From contig CAZCVI010000006.1 in assembly GCA_964502145.1 (NCBI GenBank), forward strand, positions 1 to 64,000: a DNA stretch of 64,000 nucleotides. Reading direction: 5' to 3'. Source of the DNA: CAZCVI01 sp964502145 (GTDB lineage Bacteria; Acidobacteriota; Aminicenantia; UBA2199). Positions 42,201-57,200 of this stretch are shown in pieces (the first letter of the stretch is position 1; every line of letters begins with the position of its first letter). A model generated the notes under the pieces. That model did not search any database and was not told the origin of the DNA. It saw nothing but the letters and a program-made list of their open reading frames with translations. Made by a program: the position numbers and the translations under genes.

Positions 42201-45200
42201 ATACAAGAAGATGATCAATAAGATTTTGCTTCAATGGGGTGAGGGCTTGAATATTGGCCAATGGATGGTAATGATGGGCTTCACATGCAAGTGCTTGAGC
42301 TTGGACGGTTTGCAAGAGGGTATAAAATTTCATGGCCCCGTGAAAACGGATGCGCACGGGAATGGTATTGATAAATAACCCGACCATGGACTCAACTCCC
42401 TCTAATTCAGCGGGGCGACCGGAAACAACGGCACCAAAAACAACATCCTCTTTGCCGGTATATTTTCCCAGATGAATGGCCCAAAGGGTCTGCACCAATG
42501 TATTCATGGTGACATGATACGAACTGGCGAGGTCATTGAGTTGGTTTGTTTTTGCACTGTCTATGGTAATTGCAAGACTTTGATTGAGATATTTTTTCTT
42601 GCCGGGTAGGGCCTCATCTCTGTTGATTTTTGCTTTTGAAATGGGGGTTTGTTCTTCAAAGCCAGCGAGATAGTTTTGCCAATACTGGGTTGAGGTTTCT
42701 TTATCTTGTTTTTCGAGCCATTGGATATAGTTTCGATAGGGTAGTACAGGGGGTAATTGATACGCTGTGTTCTGAACAAGAGCGGTATAAATTTGGAACA
42801 ATTCACTGTTGATTATCTCAATACACCACCCATCCATCAAGATATGATGTACGCTCCAGACAAACTGGTGGCTGCTGTGGTCGACGCGTAAGATGGAGGC
42901 ACGCAAGAGGGGGTCTTGGCTCAAATTAAAAGAAGTGCTTTTATCTTTGTCAAGAAACGCTTGAACAGCCTGTTCCTTTTCTGCGTGATTGGGGAGAAAA
43001 CTGATATCCTGAAAATAAAAAGCAACGGGCCGATTTTTTAAAACGATTTGCAAGGGACGAGGAATATCTTTATGAACAAAAGCGGTACGCAAAATATTGT
43101 GACGCTTCACGAGTTCATTCAAACTTTTTTCGACGAGGGGAATATCCAGAAGACCGGATAACCGAAACGTGGTTTGTTGGAAATAGGCTTGGGAGAAGGG
43201 GTCAAGTAAAGAGTGAAATAACATGCCTTCTTGCATGGGAGACAGGGGGTAAATATCATCAACCTGGGGGTAAAAATCTAAGAGGCGTTGGAGGGACTCA
43301 ATGGTCAACTGCTGGTAGGTAAAATCACTGGGAGTGGGTTCTATTGTCTTTTTGGCAGAACAATAGGCAATGATATGCTGGAGTTCAGTTAAAAAATAGT
43401 GGGATAAAGTGGTGATGGTTTCGGGTTTGTATTGGTTTTTATTGTAAGTAATCGTCAGGGTAAGCTGGTTATTGACGGTCATGCTGTTTATTTCGAGTTC
43501 GTAGTCGCGTTGATGGTTTAAACTGACGAAATTACCCTTGGATTCCTTGGCGATTTGAAATAATGAAGTGGTATTGGTTTGAGTATCAAATTGGCCGAGA
43601 TAGTTGAATATAATTTGGGGCTTTAAAGTAAAATTAATATTAACGTTCTGGGCTGCGGATTGGCTACTGAGATATTTTAATATGCCATAACCAATGCCAA
43701 AATTGGGAATTTTCCTGAGGGTCTCTTTAATTTCTTTGATCTGGCGTCCGGTGTGCTGGGCATAAGAGATATCCAATAAAACGGGATACTCGGTGGTAAA
43801 CCAACCGACGGTGCGGCTAATATCTATTTCAGTAGCTATCTCTTCTCTACCGTGTCCTTCGAGGGAGATCAAAACTCGCTCTTGTTGAAACGTTTTTTTG
43901 ATTGCCAAACCGAGGGCAGTTAATAATATATCATTGATTTTGGTTTGATAACACTGGTTCACTTTGTTTAACAGCAGGGTGGTATCGTTTTCGGGGAGGG
44001 TAAAGGTGAGATCAAGGGTATCTTTGAGTGTATTCTGCTTGATCTGGAAATCTTTTTGAATAGGGGGTACATGGGTGGATTCCAGTTGGGTCCAATAGGG
44101 AATCTCTTTTAATAAGGATTTATGCTGGGCATATTCCTGTAATTTTTCAGACCATTGCTTGAAAGAATCTGTTTTTGGGGGTAAGAGTGGTGTTTGCTGG
44201 GCGAGAATAGCGGGGTACAATGTCTGGATATCTTCGATTAATATGCGCCAGGAAATGCCATCGGTAACCAGATGATGAATTACAATCAATAATCGGTCAC
44301 CATCATCGAGATGAAACAAACCCAATTTTAAAAGGGGACCTTTTTCGAGATTAATACTTGCTTGCATGTGGTTAAGAAGTTCATTGAACCTTTCTAAAAA
44401 ATTATCCTGCTGCCTGAGATCGTATTCTTGGAAGGAGAGGGGCTGGTTGGGACCTAAATTGATCTGTTGCATCTGGTGAGTCTGGGGATCGGGTTGAAAA
44501 ATAATACGGAGTGCATCGTGAAAATCTTGAATCATGCTAAAAACCTTTTTTAAAGCTTCTATATCATATGGAGTGGGTGCATAAAACAATACGGCCTGGT
44601 TATAATGATGGGGTTCGGCATGGCAAGCATCAAAAAATGCGCTCTGAATGGGGGTTAAAGGAATAGAACCACTAACTGGGGCTTGATGGGAAAGACGTTT
44701 TATTTGTTTGACATGGGGGGATAATAAAGAGATGGTGGGGTATTGGAAAATATCTTTCATTTCGAGCTTATACCCGGTACGGTTCATCCGTGACATGATC
44801 TGAATGGATTTGATTGAATCACCACCAATATAAAAGAAATTATCATGGATGCTGATATGCTTTTTTCCTAACACGGCCTGCCATATCTCAACCATTTGTT
44901 TCTCAATGTCATTGCGTGGGGGGGCATACTCTTCTGTCAGTTGGGATTGGGGGGCGGGTAAGGCGTGAATATCCAATTTGCCATTGGGAGTCAAAGGTAA
45001 TTTCTGCAATGAGATAAAATAGGGAGGGATCATATAGGGCGGAAACAATTGGGATAAATACTCTTTTAATTCTGCGGGTTCAAGGGGGGAATGGGGCACG
45101 AAATAAGCGCATAAATAATTGTCGTGGTTGGGTTGCTGTCTCATCTGCACGACCACTTCTTTGATAAAATCATGTTTCAGCAATTGGTTCTCAATCTCGC

Positions 45201-48200
45201 CGAGTTCAACGCGAATACCATGAATTTTAACCTGGTTGTCTAATCGTCCCAAGAATTCTAAATTGCCATCGGATAACCAACGACCTAAATCACCGGTTCG
45301 ATAGCAAGGCGTGGGTAGGGAGTGGAACTGTACAAACTTCTCGGCAGTTATTTCAGGGCGGTTTAAATAGCCAAGGGACAAACTGGAACCCGCGAGACAT
45401 AACTCTCCGGTAACGCCAATAGGACATAAAGCGAGGTTCTTATCAAGAACATAAACGGCGACATTGCTGATGGGTTTGCCAATCAAGGCTTTGAGACTGT
45501 GGGGATGGAGTTCATAGGCGGTGGTATTGACGCTATTTTCAGTGGGGCCGTACTCGTTAAATAGGCGGACGTGGGGTAAATGGTTAAAATGCTTGTGAAT
45601 CAATTCATCGGGGAAATTATCGCCGGCACAACAGATCATTTTAATATGCTTTAAATCCGGGGCGATCTCTTCGAGCATCACATTGTAAAAAATAGGCACG
45701 ACGATAAAATGGGTGACGTGGTGTCTGGTGATGATTGTTTTAAGCACGGTGAGGTCGGCACGTTCTTCATCGTGGATAAGCACGAGACACGCGCCACCGA
45801 GTAAAGGGGTGAAAATATCGGTGACTGAACTGTCAAAGAAATAGGGCGGCACTTGCAAGGAGATGTAACCGGGAGCATATTGATAATTATTCTTACGCCA
45901 GATGATGGTATTCACAATGGAACGATGTTGGACAAGTACGCCTTTGGGAATCCCGGAGGAACCTGAAGTATACATGACATACGCGGGATCAAACACACCA
46001 CCAGGGGGAGGTGGGGTTGGGGAATAGGTTTTGATTTCTTCTTGAAGTTCCTCGCTGGCTAGAATAGTTTGAAGTGCAGGACATTGAACGTGTAGGGGGG
46101 AAATCTTGGGGAGATATTTTTCCTGGGTAATGATGATTCTTACAGAGGCATCATTTAATACGAGTCGTATACGTTCACTGGGGAGGGACACATCCATGGG
46201 AACATACGCAGCACGCGCTTTCATCACGGCCATTAGGAAAAAAATCAATTCAATGGCACGATCCAGTAATACGAGAACAGTATCTCCGGGTTGAATGTGG
46301 GCCTGGGAAATTAAATAATGGGCGAGTTGATTGGATTTTTTGTTTAATTCAGCGTAGGTGATTTGGCACCCTGAATCTTTTTGTCCGATGATGGCAATAT
46401 GGTCGGGAAATTGTTCTGCTTGATCAGCAAATAATTGGGGAATGGTTTTGTTGTCAGGATATGGGACGGCGGTATCATTAAAATCTTCGAGCAATTGCTT
46501 CTTTTCTGCATCGGGGAGCATGTCGATTTGTTTCAATTGTTGTTCTGGGTTCTGGAGCAGAGTTGTGATTATGTTTTTAAGATAACCGGTGAAGCGCTGG
46601 ATGGTTTCTGGTTTGAAGAGCTGGGTGTTGTATTCAAGAGTAAAAGAAATTTCCTCATTAAATTCAAAACATATTAACGTTAAATCAAATTTGGAAGTAT
46701 GCCGCTCAATGGCGCAGGGTTCGAGTTTCAAACCTGGGGCTTCGATGGTGGGGATATCCTGGTTCTGCAAGACAAACATGGTGTCAAACAATGGATTACG
46801 ACTGGCATCCCTGTTTTGTATTACTTTATCCACGAGTTCTCCATAGGGGTAATCCTGATTGGAAAACGCGCTTAATGTTTTCTCTCTGACTTCTTGCAAA
46901 AACAAGAGCATACTCTTTTCCCCGGCAGGATTATTTTTCAAGGTCAAGGTGTTGACAAACATGCCGATGATGGGGGTTAATTCGGCAAAAGAGCGACCGG
47001 CGATGGGTGTGCCAACTACAAATATTTCCTGATTACAGAGCTTGGCTAAGAATATATTGTAAACGGCCAACAAGACCATATATAAGGTTACCTGCTGCTG
47101 CAACGCGAAGCTATTTAATGAGCGGGTATATTCTGGTTCCAAACTAAAACGCACCACACTACCCGCTTCACTCTTAACCGGGGGCCTGACAAAATCAAGG
47201 GGCAAATCCAACAAGGGGATATTTTCTGCAAATTCGTTTAACCAAAAGGTTTCTTTCTGTTTGATGACCTCTGGCCATTGAGACTCCCACGCGACGTAAT
47301 CTTTGTATTGCAGCACGAGTGCAGGCAATACCTGCCCTTCATAAAAAGCCATGCACTCGCGGGCTAAAATACCCATGGAAGTACCATCAGAAACAATGTG
47401 ATGCATGTCGACCATTAACAGAAATTGCTCTTCTGCAACTTTAACGAGAGCGACTCGCAATAAGGGGGCAAGTGAAAGATTAAAAGGACGGATGAAGTCA
47501 TTGATAAATGCCTCCGGCGGCTCGTTGAGTCGCTTTTGAAAAAGCTCGGCAAAACTTTTATCTAATGTAAAGGATACTGTGTCTTGGATTTTTTGGATGG
47601 GGTCTTCATCTAACATGTGAAAAGAGGTTCTGAAACTTTCATGCCGCAATACTAATTTCGCAAACGTTTCTTCGAGTTTCTCCAACTCAATCTTGCCACG
47701 CAACTTAAATAACTGGGGGATATTATAAGCGGTGCCTGTTTCAGCCATGATCTGCAAAAAATAGATCCGCTTTTGCGTGGACGATAATGGATAATACGAT
47801 TTTTTCTCGGTGGGCTCTATAACAACATGCGCCCCGGTTTCTGTGCCGTGAATGGTTTGACTATTCTGAATAAAATGAGACAACCCGCGAATGGTGGTTG
47901 TCTTAAAGAACTCAGGAATAGGCACACTGGTATTAAATTCACGCCGAATCTTCGAGGCCAATGCAGCTACCTTTAATGAATGACCCCCTAATTCAAAAAA
48001 ATTTGCCATCACACTGATGGAATCCTGTTCTTTACGCAACACCTCTGACCAAATCTGCTGTAATTTCCTCTCGCTTGCATTAATCGGTTCAATATAATTC
48101 TCAGTGCGGTCTACTACTGGTTCAGGCAAGGCATTTTTGTCCGTTTTCCCATTCGGTAATACCGGAAAAGATTCCATAAACACGATATGGGCAGGCACCA

Positions 48201-51200
48201 TAGCCTCTAAAAACTCCTTGGCAAGATACTCTTTGATAAGGGTAGCACTCAACAAAGAACCAGTGACAGGCACGATATAAGCACATAGGTATTTCTCGCC
48301 ACCGGGCTCATCCCACGCTTTAACAACTACCTCGCGAATATGAGGGTGCGCCAATAAACGGTTCTCAATCTCCCCGATTTCAATACGAATCCCGCGAATT
48401 TTTACCTGATTATCAACTCGACCGGTGACTTCAACATTCCCATCAGGAAGCAAACGACCCATATCACCGGTTTTATATATCACATCATTTGGATGGTTTC
48501 CATACGGATTCTGGATAAATAGCGCTTGGGTTAATTCGGGTAAATTATAATACCCGGCAGAACGATACGGGGTACGAACATAAATCTCACCTAAATGACA
48601 GTGATGACACGCTTGCTTTAAACTATTTAAAATCAACGCTTGTGCGCCATTCATTGGTTTTCCCACGGGAATAATAGAACGGTGACCGTCTGCTGGTAAA
48701 ATAGGATAAAATAACTTGGCCAAAGTTGTCTCAGTGGGACCATATAGATTAAATAACTGAATGCGCGGCGCAAACAACTGCATAAAATAATGGACATCTT
48801 GTCCACGCAATAACTCGCCAGCCAAAAGAATATATTTCATATGAGGGAAACGCAGGGGGCTTTCCAATTCGGAAACGAGTTGCTTAAACAACGAGGGCAC
48901 GATGTGCATCAAGGTGATTTTTTTCTCTTCCAGCCAGTGGCTCAACTCTTTCATATCTAATAAAGTGTGCTGGGGGGGAATACAACAGGTCCCACCTGCC
49001 ATCATGGGCAGAAATACATCGCGCAAGAACATATCAAAGGAAGGGGAAGTGATCTGACTGACATTAAACTGCTGGTCCACGGCAAATTGGGCGATCTCCC
49101 ATTGGATAAAATGAATCAAACCGGGCTGACGCCCCAGAATCCCCTTGGGCGTGCCAGAAGAACCAGAAGTAAAATTGAGATAACACATTTCATTATACAC
49201 GGGCGCAAAAACAAGGGGCACTGGTCCAGCCATCACTTCCAAATAAAACAGGTTTTCCACTTGCGCCACAGTGTTCTTTTCCAGAATCAATGCCTGTAAG
49301 TTTGTGTCACTGGTGGGTTCCTGTGGCGCTGCAAAAATCTCTGCAAATTTTTGAAAATACGGCCCATTGGTAATCACCCATTCGGCTTGCGACAATTCAA
49401 TCATCTTCTTGACCCGGTTTACTGGGAGTAATGGGTCCACAGGCACAAATACATAACCACATTTGAGCACGGCGACAATAGATTGCAGTAACAGCGCGGA
49501 ACGCTCAAGAAGAATAATCACATGGGGTGTGGCTTGAACGCGCCCATGCAAGAAATTGGCAATGTGGTTGGAGGTGTGTTCCAGTTCCCCGTAACTGACA
49601 CGCTCGCTTTCGCTTTCAATGGCTATTTTCTCAGGAGAAGAATAAGCCCATTGCGAGATAATTGCAACCACTGATTCGGGTGGCGTGGGCAAGAGGTCTT
49701 GTTTTTGATAAAAAGCAGTGATGGGATCATTCACTTCACCATTGCTCATCTCTGGCATGGGGCGGGTGGTTAATTGCGCGGTAGAACGATTGGTTTCCTC
49801 CAAAATCCGCTCAATAATCACCACAAAATCAGCCAACAACGCTTTAATCGTATCCTCTTTATAAATAGAACGCTTGTACACGGCAGATAATAAAAATTGC
49901 TTGTTTGGTGTGGTGGTATCGGTTATATAAAGCGTCAAATCATATTTGGCTGCTGTCTCATCCATCTTGAGGGGAATCATTTCAAAGTCCAACGTGCTTA
50001 TTTTTTTATTGGGTTCCTGCGGGAAATAATTGAATAAAATACTGAACAGTTCGTTTTTCTTTAAAGTACGACTGGCGCGCAGTTTTTCTGCTAACATTTC
50101 ATAGGGATAGTCGCGATTATTTAACGCTTCCATCACTGTGGCTTTGCTTTTAGACAGATGACTCAAAAAGGGTTCCTGCGGATCAATGGTCGATCGAATC
50201 AACACCACATTCAAAAAGATACCAATTAACTCTTTTAAGTCCAGATGATCCCGCAACGTGGACGGAATCCCAAACGTGACATCCCATTGATCAATATTAC
50301 TGGCCAGAGCCAATTCAAAGACGGTCAGTAAAAAAATAAACTTGGTGATCTGCTGGGAAAAACAAAACAACTCGATTTTCTGATACAACTCCGGTCCGAT
50401 TTCCTGGTTGAACACACCGCCCTGGTCTTGTGCTTCGGAATCAAAATAATCACTGGGAAGCGTGGTAAATACAAGCCCCTGCATGCGCGATAACCAATAG
50501 TTCTGCTGGGAAAAAAGCGACTCTTCTTTTAATGAACGATACTGCCAGGTGGTATAATCTTTATATTGCACGGTTAATGGCGGAACACTCTGCCCCTGAT
50601 AAAAACGCACAAAATCATTGATCAGAATTTCAACAGACAACCCGTCAGCAATAATATGATGCATGTCCACCACTAACAAAAATTGCTCTTCCTCTAACTT
50701 GAGCAATGTTACACGCAACAACGGGGCCTGGGAGAGATCAAAGGGTTGGATGAATTGTTTTACTATTGCCTCCGGCGGCCCGTCGGGGAGTCGCTTTTGA
50801 AAAAGCTCCGCAAAACTTTTATCTATTTTAAAGGATAAGGTGTCGTGGATGATTTGGATGGGGTCTTCTTCTACGATGTGAAAGGAGGTTCTGAAACTTT
50901 CATGGTGCTGGACTAAACGGGCAAATGTATCGGCCAGTTTCTCGCCATCCACTTTTCCCTTTAACTGCATCACCTCGTTCATATTATAAGCGGTGCTACT
51001 CAGATCCAAACTCTGCATGAAATACAACCGCTTCTGCGCAGAAGACAATGGATAATACTCCTTCTTTTCAACTGCCTCGATCCTGATATGCTCCTCTTTA
51101 GTGGCATCTTTAATATAATCAGAAAGCCCACGAATAGTCGGCTTCTTAAATATCTCGACCAATGGTATCTTAACATGAAACTCCTTGGCTAACCTGGAAG

Positions 51201-54200
51201 TCAACACATTGGCTTTTAAGGAGTGCCCACCGATCTGAAAAAAATTATCATCAATACCGATAGGCATATCAGGCAAAGTATGTAAGACGTCACTCCAAAT
51301 AGTCTGCAATTGCCTTTCTAATTCATTGCGGGGCGGAGTATAACCTGCACCGGCATTCAACACGGGCGGTGGTAAGACTTTGGTGTCAATTTTCCCATTG
51401 GCATTCAACGGCAGTTTCTCCAGTGGTACAAAATAAGCGGGAATCATGTACGCGGGCAATACCTCGGAAAGAAATTCGCGCAATTTGACTGTGTCATATT
51501 CCTGTTGGGAAACAAAATAAGCACACAGATATTTTTCACCCGGTACCTCTTCACGTACTATGACCACCGCTTCTTTTACGCCCATTATTTGCAATAAATG
51601 GTGCTCTATTTCGCCCAGTTCAATGCGAAACCCACGGATTTTTACCTGCTGGTCTATTCGACCAAGAAATTCCACATTCCCATCAGGCAACCAACGCGCC
51701 AAATCACCCGTTCTGTAAAATTTTGGGGATGAAACGAATGATAGCGGCAGAGCTAAAAATTTATCATGGGTTAATTCGGGGTTATTCAAATAACCCGCAG
51801 ACACACAATCACCGCCAATATATAATTCTCCCGTGATGTTTATGGGGGATAGCTTAAAATAGTGGTCCACTATTAAAAGAGAGCTATTTCCCACCGGTTT
51901 CCCAATCGGTACACTGGTGAGGGTTTCATAATTGTTTTGTTCCTCGCGGGTGATCTCCAACGCCACCGAAACAATGGTCGCTTCAGTCGGACCATACATA
52001 TTAAACACGCGGCACCCCTCCACCACACTGGCAAAACTACGTTTTATCAAATCCACTGTTAATTTTTCTGCTCCTAAAAAAAGATAACTTAATGTATTAA
52101 ACAATAAACCACTGCCAATCAGATGCATATAGTGGGTGGGGGTGATATGCAGAATGGTGATGCCATTTTCTTTCATAAATAGAAAACAAGCCTCTGCATT
52201 CTGTGTGATTTCATCGGAAACCATCACCAACGAAGCGCCAGTAGTAAGCGTAATAAAGATTTCCCATACGGACCAATCAAAATAATAAGCAAGATTCTGC
52301 AACGCCCTATCTTTAGAACTAATTCCCAGATGGGTATATCCCCAATGCAGTAATGGCGAAAAATTACTATGAGTGATGGGCACACCTTTGGGGTTACCAG
52401 TAGAACCAGAAGTAAAAATAACGTAAGCCAGATCCGTGGGCCGAAGGGAAGGTAAATCACAGACGTTTACTTGCGATTGCTCATTCATTTCAATGGGATG
52501 AATAATATAGGTCTGTCCTGCCCACATTTTTACGGCGTCGTGTTCGTGGGCAAGAAGGTCGGTGGTGACTAACAGTTGTGCGCTACACTCTTTTAAAACA
52601 TAAAGGGAACGTAACGCAGGAGCTTGCGGATTTAATGGCGCATAAGCTGCCCCTGATTTTAATATTCCCAGGATACCAATGATCATTGCCAATGAACGGT
52701 TTACCATAATGCCCACAATAGAACCCGGAGTGACACCCTTATTAATTAAATCATGTGCCAATTGGGTGGATGTTTCATCTAATTGGCAATACGTTAATTG
52801 GTACCCACCGTTATTGGGATCACTTACCGCCATGTGATGGGGAGTTCGTTCCGATTGTTCCCTGAATAATTGCGGAATGGTTTTAGGGAAGGGGTAATGG
52901 GTGGTGGTGTTAAATTCATATAAAATTTGCTGCTTTTCCTCGGCAGATATTATTTCCACTTGGGATAATGTTGTATGCTTATCGTTTAAAACAGCCGCTA
53001 CCGTGTGGTTGAAATAGGTGATAAAACGGTGGATGGTTTCCGGCATAAATAACTGGGTGTTGTATTCAAAAGTGAGATTTAACCGATCATCCGCCTCTAT
53101 CACAATTAATGAAAGATCAAATTTAGCTGTTTTGTTTTCCCGTGCATAGGGCGTTAATGTAAGTCCAGGAATGGTAATATCACCACCCGTGGTGTTTTGC
53201 AAGGCAAAAAGCGTATCGAACAACGGGTTCCGGCTCACATCGCGAGGGATCGATAACGTCTCTACCAGTTCCTCGTATTGGTATTCCTGGTTCTCGAAAG
53301 CTTTTAACGTGTTTTCTTTGAGCTGAGAGAGAAAATCGCTGAACTTTTTTTCCTGCACGGGATAAGTGCGCAACGGTAAAGTATTCACAAACATGCCAAT
53401 GATCTTTTCCAAGTCTGCATGACCCCGGCCCGCAATGGGCGTTCCGATTACAATGTCTTCCTGATTGCAAAGCTTGGATAAGAACGTGGCGTATAAAGCG
53501 ATTAATACCATATATAATGTGCCCCTTGCTTCTAAAGCCAATTGACGAAGCGATTGTGTGATCACGCCGTTCAGTTCAAACGTACACGCATCCCCGGCAA
53601 AAGTTTGCATGGTGGGACGCACGAAATCAGTGGGTAAATTGAGTACGGGAATCTCGCCAACAAATTCATGGCGCCAAAAGTGTTCCTGTGCCAAGACGTT
53701 TTTACTCTCTTGCTCACGGTTTTGCCAAGTGGCATAATCTTTATACTGAAACGCGATAGCAGGCAATTGCTCACCGGCCATTAAAGCTGAAAATTCATTG
53801 GCTAAAACGCCAATAGACAACCCATCGGCAATAATATGATGCATGTCCACGATCAACAGATGATCTGTTTCCCCAATTTTTCCCAAACCAACCCGCAACA
53901 AAGGCGCTTGCGCTAAATCAAAGGGACGAATGAAAGTTTCCACTCGTAAAGACTCCTCGTATGTTATGGCAAAAGGAACTTCCGGGCAGATTCGTTGCAC
54001 TGGCTCTTCATTAATCACAATAAACTGGGTACGGAAACTCTCGTGTCTTTGAATGAGTTTTTTAAAGGTGTGTTCCAGATGATTTATATCAATAGTACCG
54101 GTTAATTGCCAAACCTCAAACACATTGTAGGTGGTGCTGGTGTGATCCATTTGCTGTAAAAAATACATGCGTTTCTGCGCGGAAGATAATATATAGTATT

Positions 54201-57200
54201 CCTGTTCTTCGACCGGAAAAATCTGGAAATAGCGTTCGCCTGTAGTGTGGTGGATATAATCGGAAAGTCCACGGATAGTGGGCCGTTTAAATATCTCGGC
54301 CAAGGGTATTTTGATATTAAAATTCTTATGAATCCGGGATACCAGCGAAGTGGCTTTTAACGAATGGCCACCCAATTGAAAAAAATGTTCGTCGATACCA
54401 ATCGCGCCATCTTTATTTAATACTTCCGACCATATTTTTACCAGTTTTACTTCAATGTCATTGCGTGGCGGGTGGTACTCGGTGCCAGTTAGTCGTGATG
54501 GTTTGGGTAACGCGTTACGATCAAGCTTGCCGTTTGACAGCAGGGGGATTTCTGGTAAGGGAATAAAATAAGCGGGCACCATATACTCGGGCAAAAGAGC
54601 GGCTAAATACACGACGAAAGCTTCGGGATTAAAAGTGGTAGTGTTTTCAGCAGAAAAAATGCGGGGGACAATATAAGCGCACAGATATTTATCGCCGCGC
54701 TCATCTTCTTTGGCAATGACCACTGCATCTTTGACTTCCGGGTGCAATCGTAATTGTCCGGTGATTTCTTCCAATTCAATCCTGAACCCGCGAATTTTAA
54801 CTTGCTGATCAATTCTACCGAGGAATTCAATATTGCCATCCGGTAACCACCGGGCCAAGTCTCCGGTTTTATAAATTCGTTGTGACACAACACCGGATAG
54901 AGACAGGGTGATAAATTTTTCGGCGGTTAGTTCGGGTTTATTCAAATATCCCTGGGCCAAACAGTCACCGGCAATACATAATTCACCGGGAACAAGAATG
55001 GGCAAACATAAATCAGCTTGATCAAGAATAAATACCCGCACATTGGCAATTGGTTTGCCAATAGGAATAAGGGTGGGAGATAAAGATTGCGAACAATTAA
55101 AATGAGTCATATCAACGGTCGCTTCCGTGGGACCATACGCATTAATTAATTGGGTTTGACCTGCGGGTAGGGCAAAAACGGTATTAAATGTTTGCACCAA
55201 TTGGGGGCGTACTACTTCAGCACCAATAAAGACCCAGCGCAAGGTATTCCATTCTGGATTACTATTATTCAGGGTCAGATATTCCAAGAATACGTTTAAT
55301 GCGGAGGGCACAAAATCGATGGTTGTCACTTTATGTTTGGTTATGGTGTCAATGATGAGTTCCGGTTGGTTCTCTGCACCCAGCGGCAGTAAGCACAGGG
55401 TGGCACCGGGTAGAATCCACCGGAATAATTCGCACACCGAAACATCAAAAGTAAAAGGAGTTTTCTGTAATATGACATCGTGTTCATTTAAGCTATATTT
55501 ATCTCTAACGAACTGCAAGCGATTAACCACGGCTTGATGGGAGATTAAAACCCCTTTGGGTTTGCCAGTGGTGCCTGAAGTGTAGATGACATAAGCGGGA
55601 GTAATGGGAGTTATGGGAGTGATGGGAGTTATGGGAGTTACGTGAGTAACGGGAGTTATGGGAGTAATGGGAGTGGGGTCTTGAATGAGGTGTTTGGTGA
55701 GCAGGAGTTTGGCGGCGCTGTCGGATAGAATGAATTGTTTGCGATCTTCTGGGTATTGGGGGTCGATGGGTAAGTAGGCAGCACTGGATTTTAATATGCC
55801 TAGTAATCCAATAATCATTTCGATGGAACGGTCTACCATAATGGCAACGATATTTTCTGGTTGAATGCCTTGGTTTAATAAGTAATGGGCCAATTGAGTG
55901 GATTTTTTATTTAAAGCAGCGTAGGTTAATTGGTTTCCCGTGTTGTTTGCGGCAATCAGAGCCATATGATCGGGGGTTCGTTCTGTTTGGTCGACGAATA
56001 ATTGGTGAATGGTTTTGTTTTGCGGGTAATCGGCTGTCGAGTTGTTGAATTCAAATAAGAGGCGGCTCTTTTCATCGCTGGCGAGAATGTCTAATTCAGA
56101 TAGTGTGGTTTCTGGGTGTTGGGAAATGGTTTCCAGGATTATTTTGAAATGGGTGGCCAGATTTATGATGGATTCAGAAGCAAAACACTCCGGGTTATAA
56201 GAGAATTTTATTTCAATATGATCGAATAACAAAATCCCCAGGGTTAAATCATAATGGGTCATTTCCACCATTTCATGGGAATGCAGAATTAAGGGGCAAC
56301 CATCGGGAATTAAACGGTTATCCAGGGGATAATTCTCAATGACGACAATCGTATCGAATAATGATTCATTACCCACCAGGGGACTGTAATCCATGATTTC
56401 CAAGAGCGGTGTATTCTCAAATTCCTCGCGGGCTTGCAAGGCTTTATCGGTTTGCAAAACAATTTCGCCCAGTTTGAGCAGGGCTGAAGAGTGAATACGT
56501 AAAGGAATAGTATTGATGAATAAACCAACCATCTCTTCGATTCCTTTGATACGGCTTGACCGGCCTGAAACAGTGGTGCCAAAAATAACATCGTCACTAC
56601 TGCCATATTTTTGCAGCAATAATCCCCAGGCGGTATAAAAAACAGCGGCCAATGTGATCCGGTTGTTCTTAGCAAAACGTTCTAACCTATTGGTTAGCTT
56701 CGCTTCCAGAACCAGAGAAAGATTTTCCTCGGATTGAAGGCCATTGGGTTGCGTTTTTTTAATCGGGAGTGTTGTGGGTGTTTCAAAACCAGCCAAGTTT
56801 TCCTGCCAGAAACGAGTTTGCTGGTGAATGTCCTGGTTTGAAAGGTGTTGGATGAACTCTTTGAAGGAAGTTTTAACCCGGAGGGCTGTTTTTTTCCTCT
56901 GGGATTGATCGTGATACGCTTGGAAGAATTCTTTGAGAAGAATACCGTTACTCCAGCCATCATAAATGATGTGGTGGTTGCTGATGATCATTTCATAACT
57001 TTCAGCAGCCAGTTTGCAGAGCAGGATGCGCCAGGGAACGTCTTGTAGATCAAAAGGGACTTGTCTATCTTTGTCTTGAATCTCTTGCAGCCGTGTTTTT
57101 GTTTGGTTGCTGTCTGACAGATCATAAAAGGTGATTTGGGGCGTATGTTCTTTTAGGATGATCTGGGTCGGTTTTTCTAGTTTTTCCCAACGGAACACTG

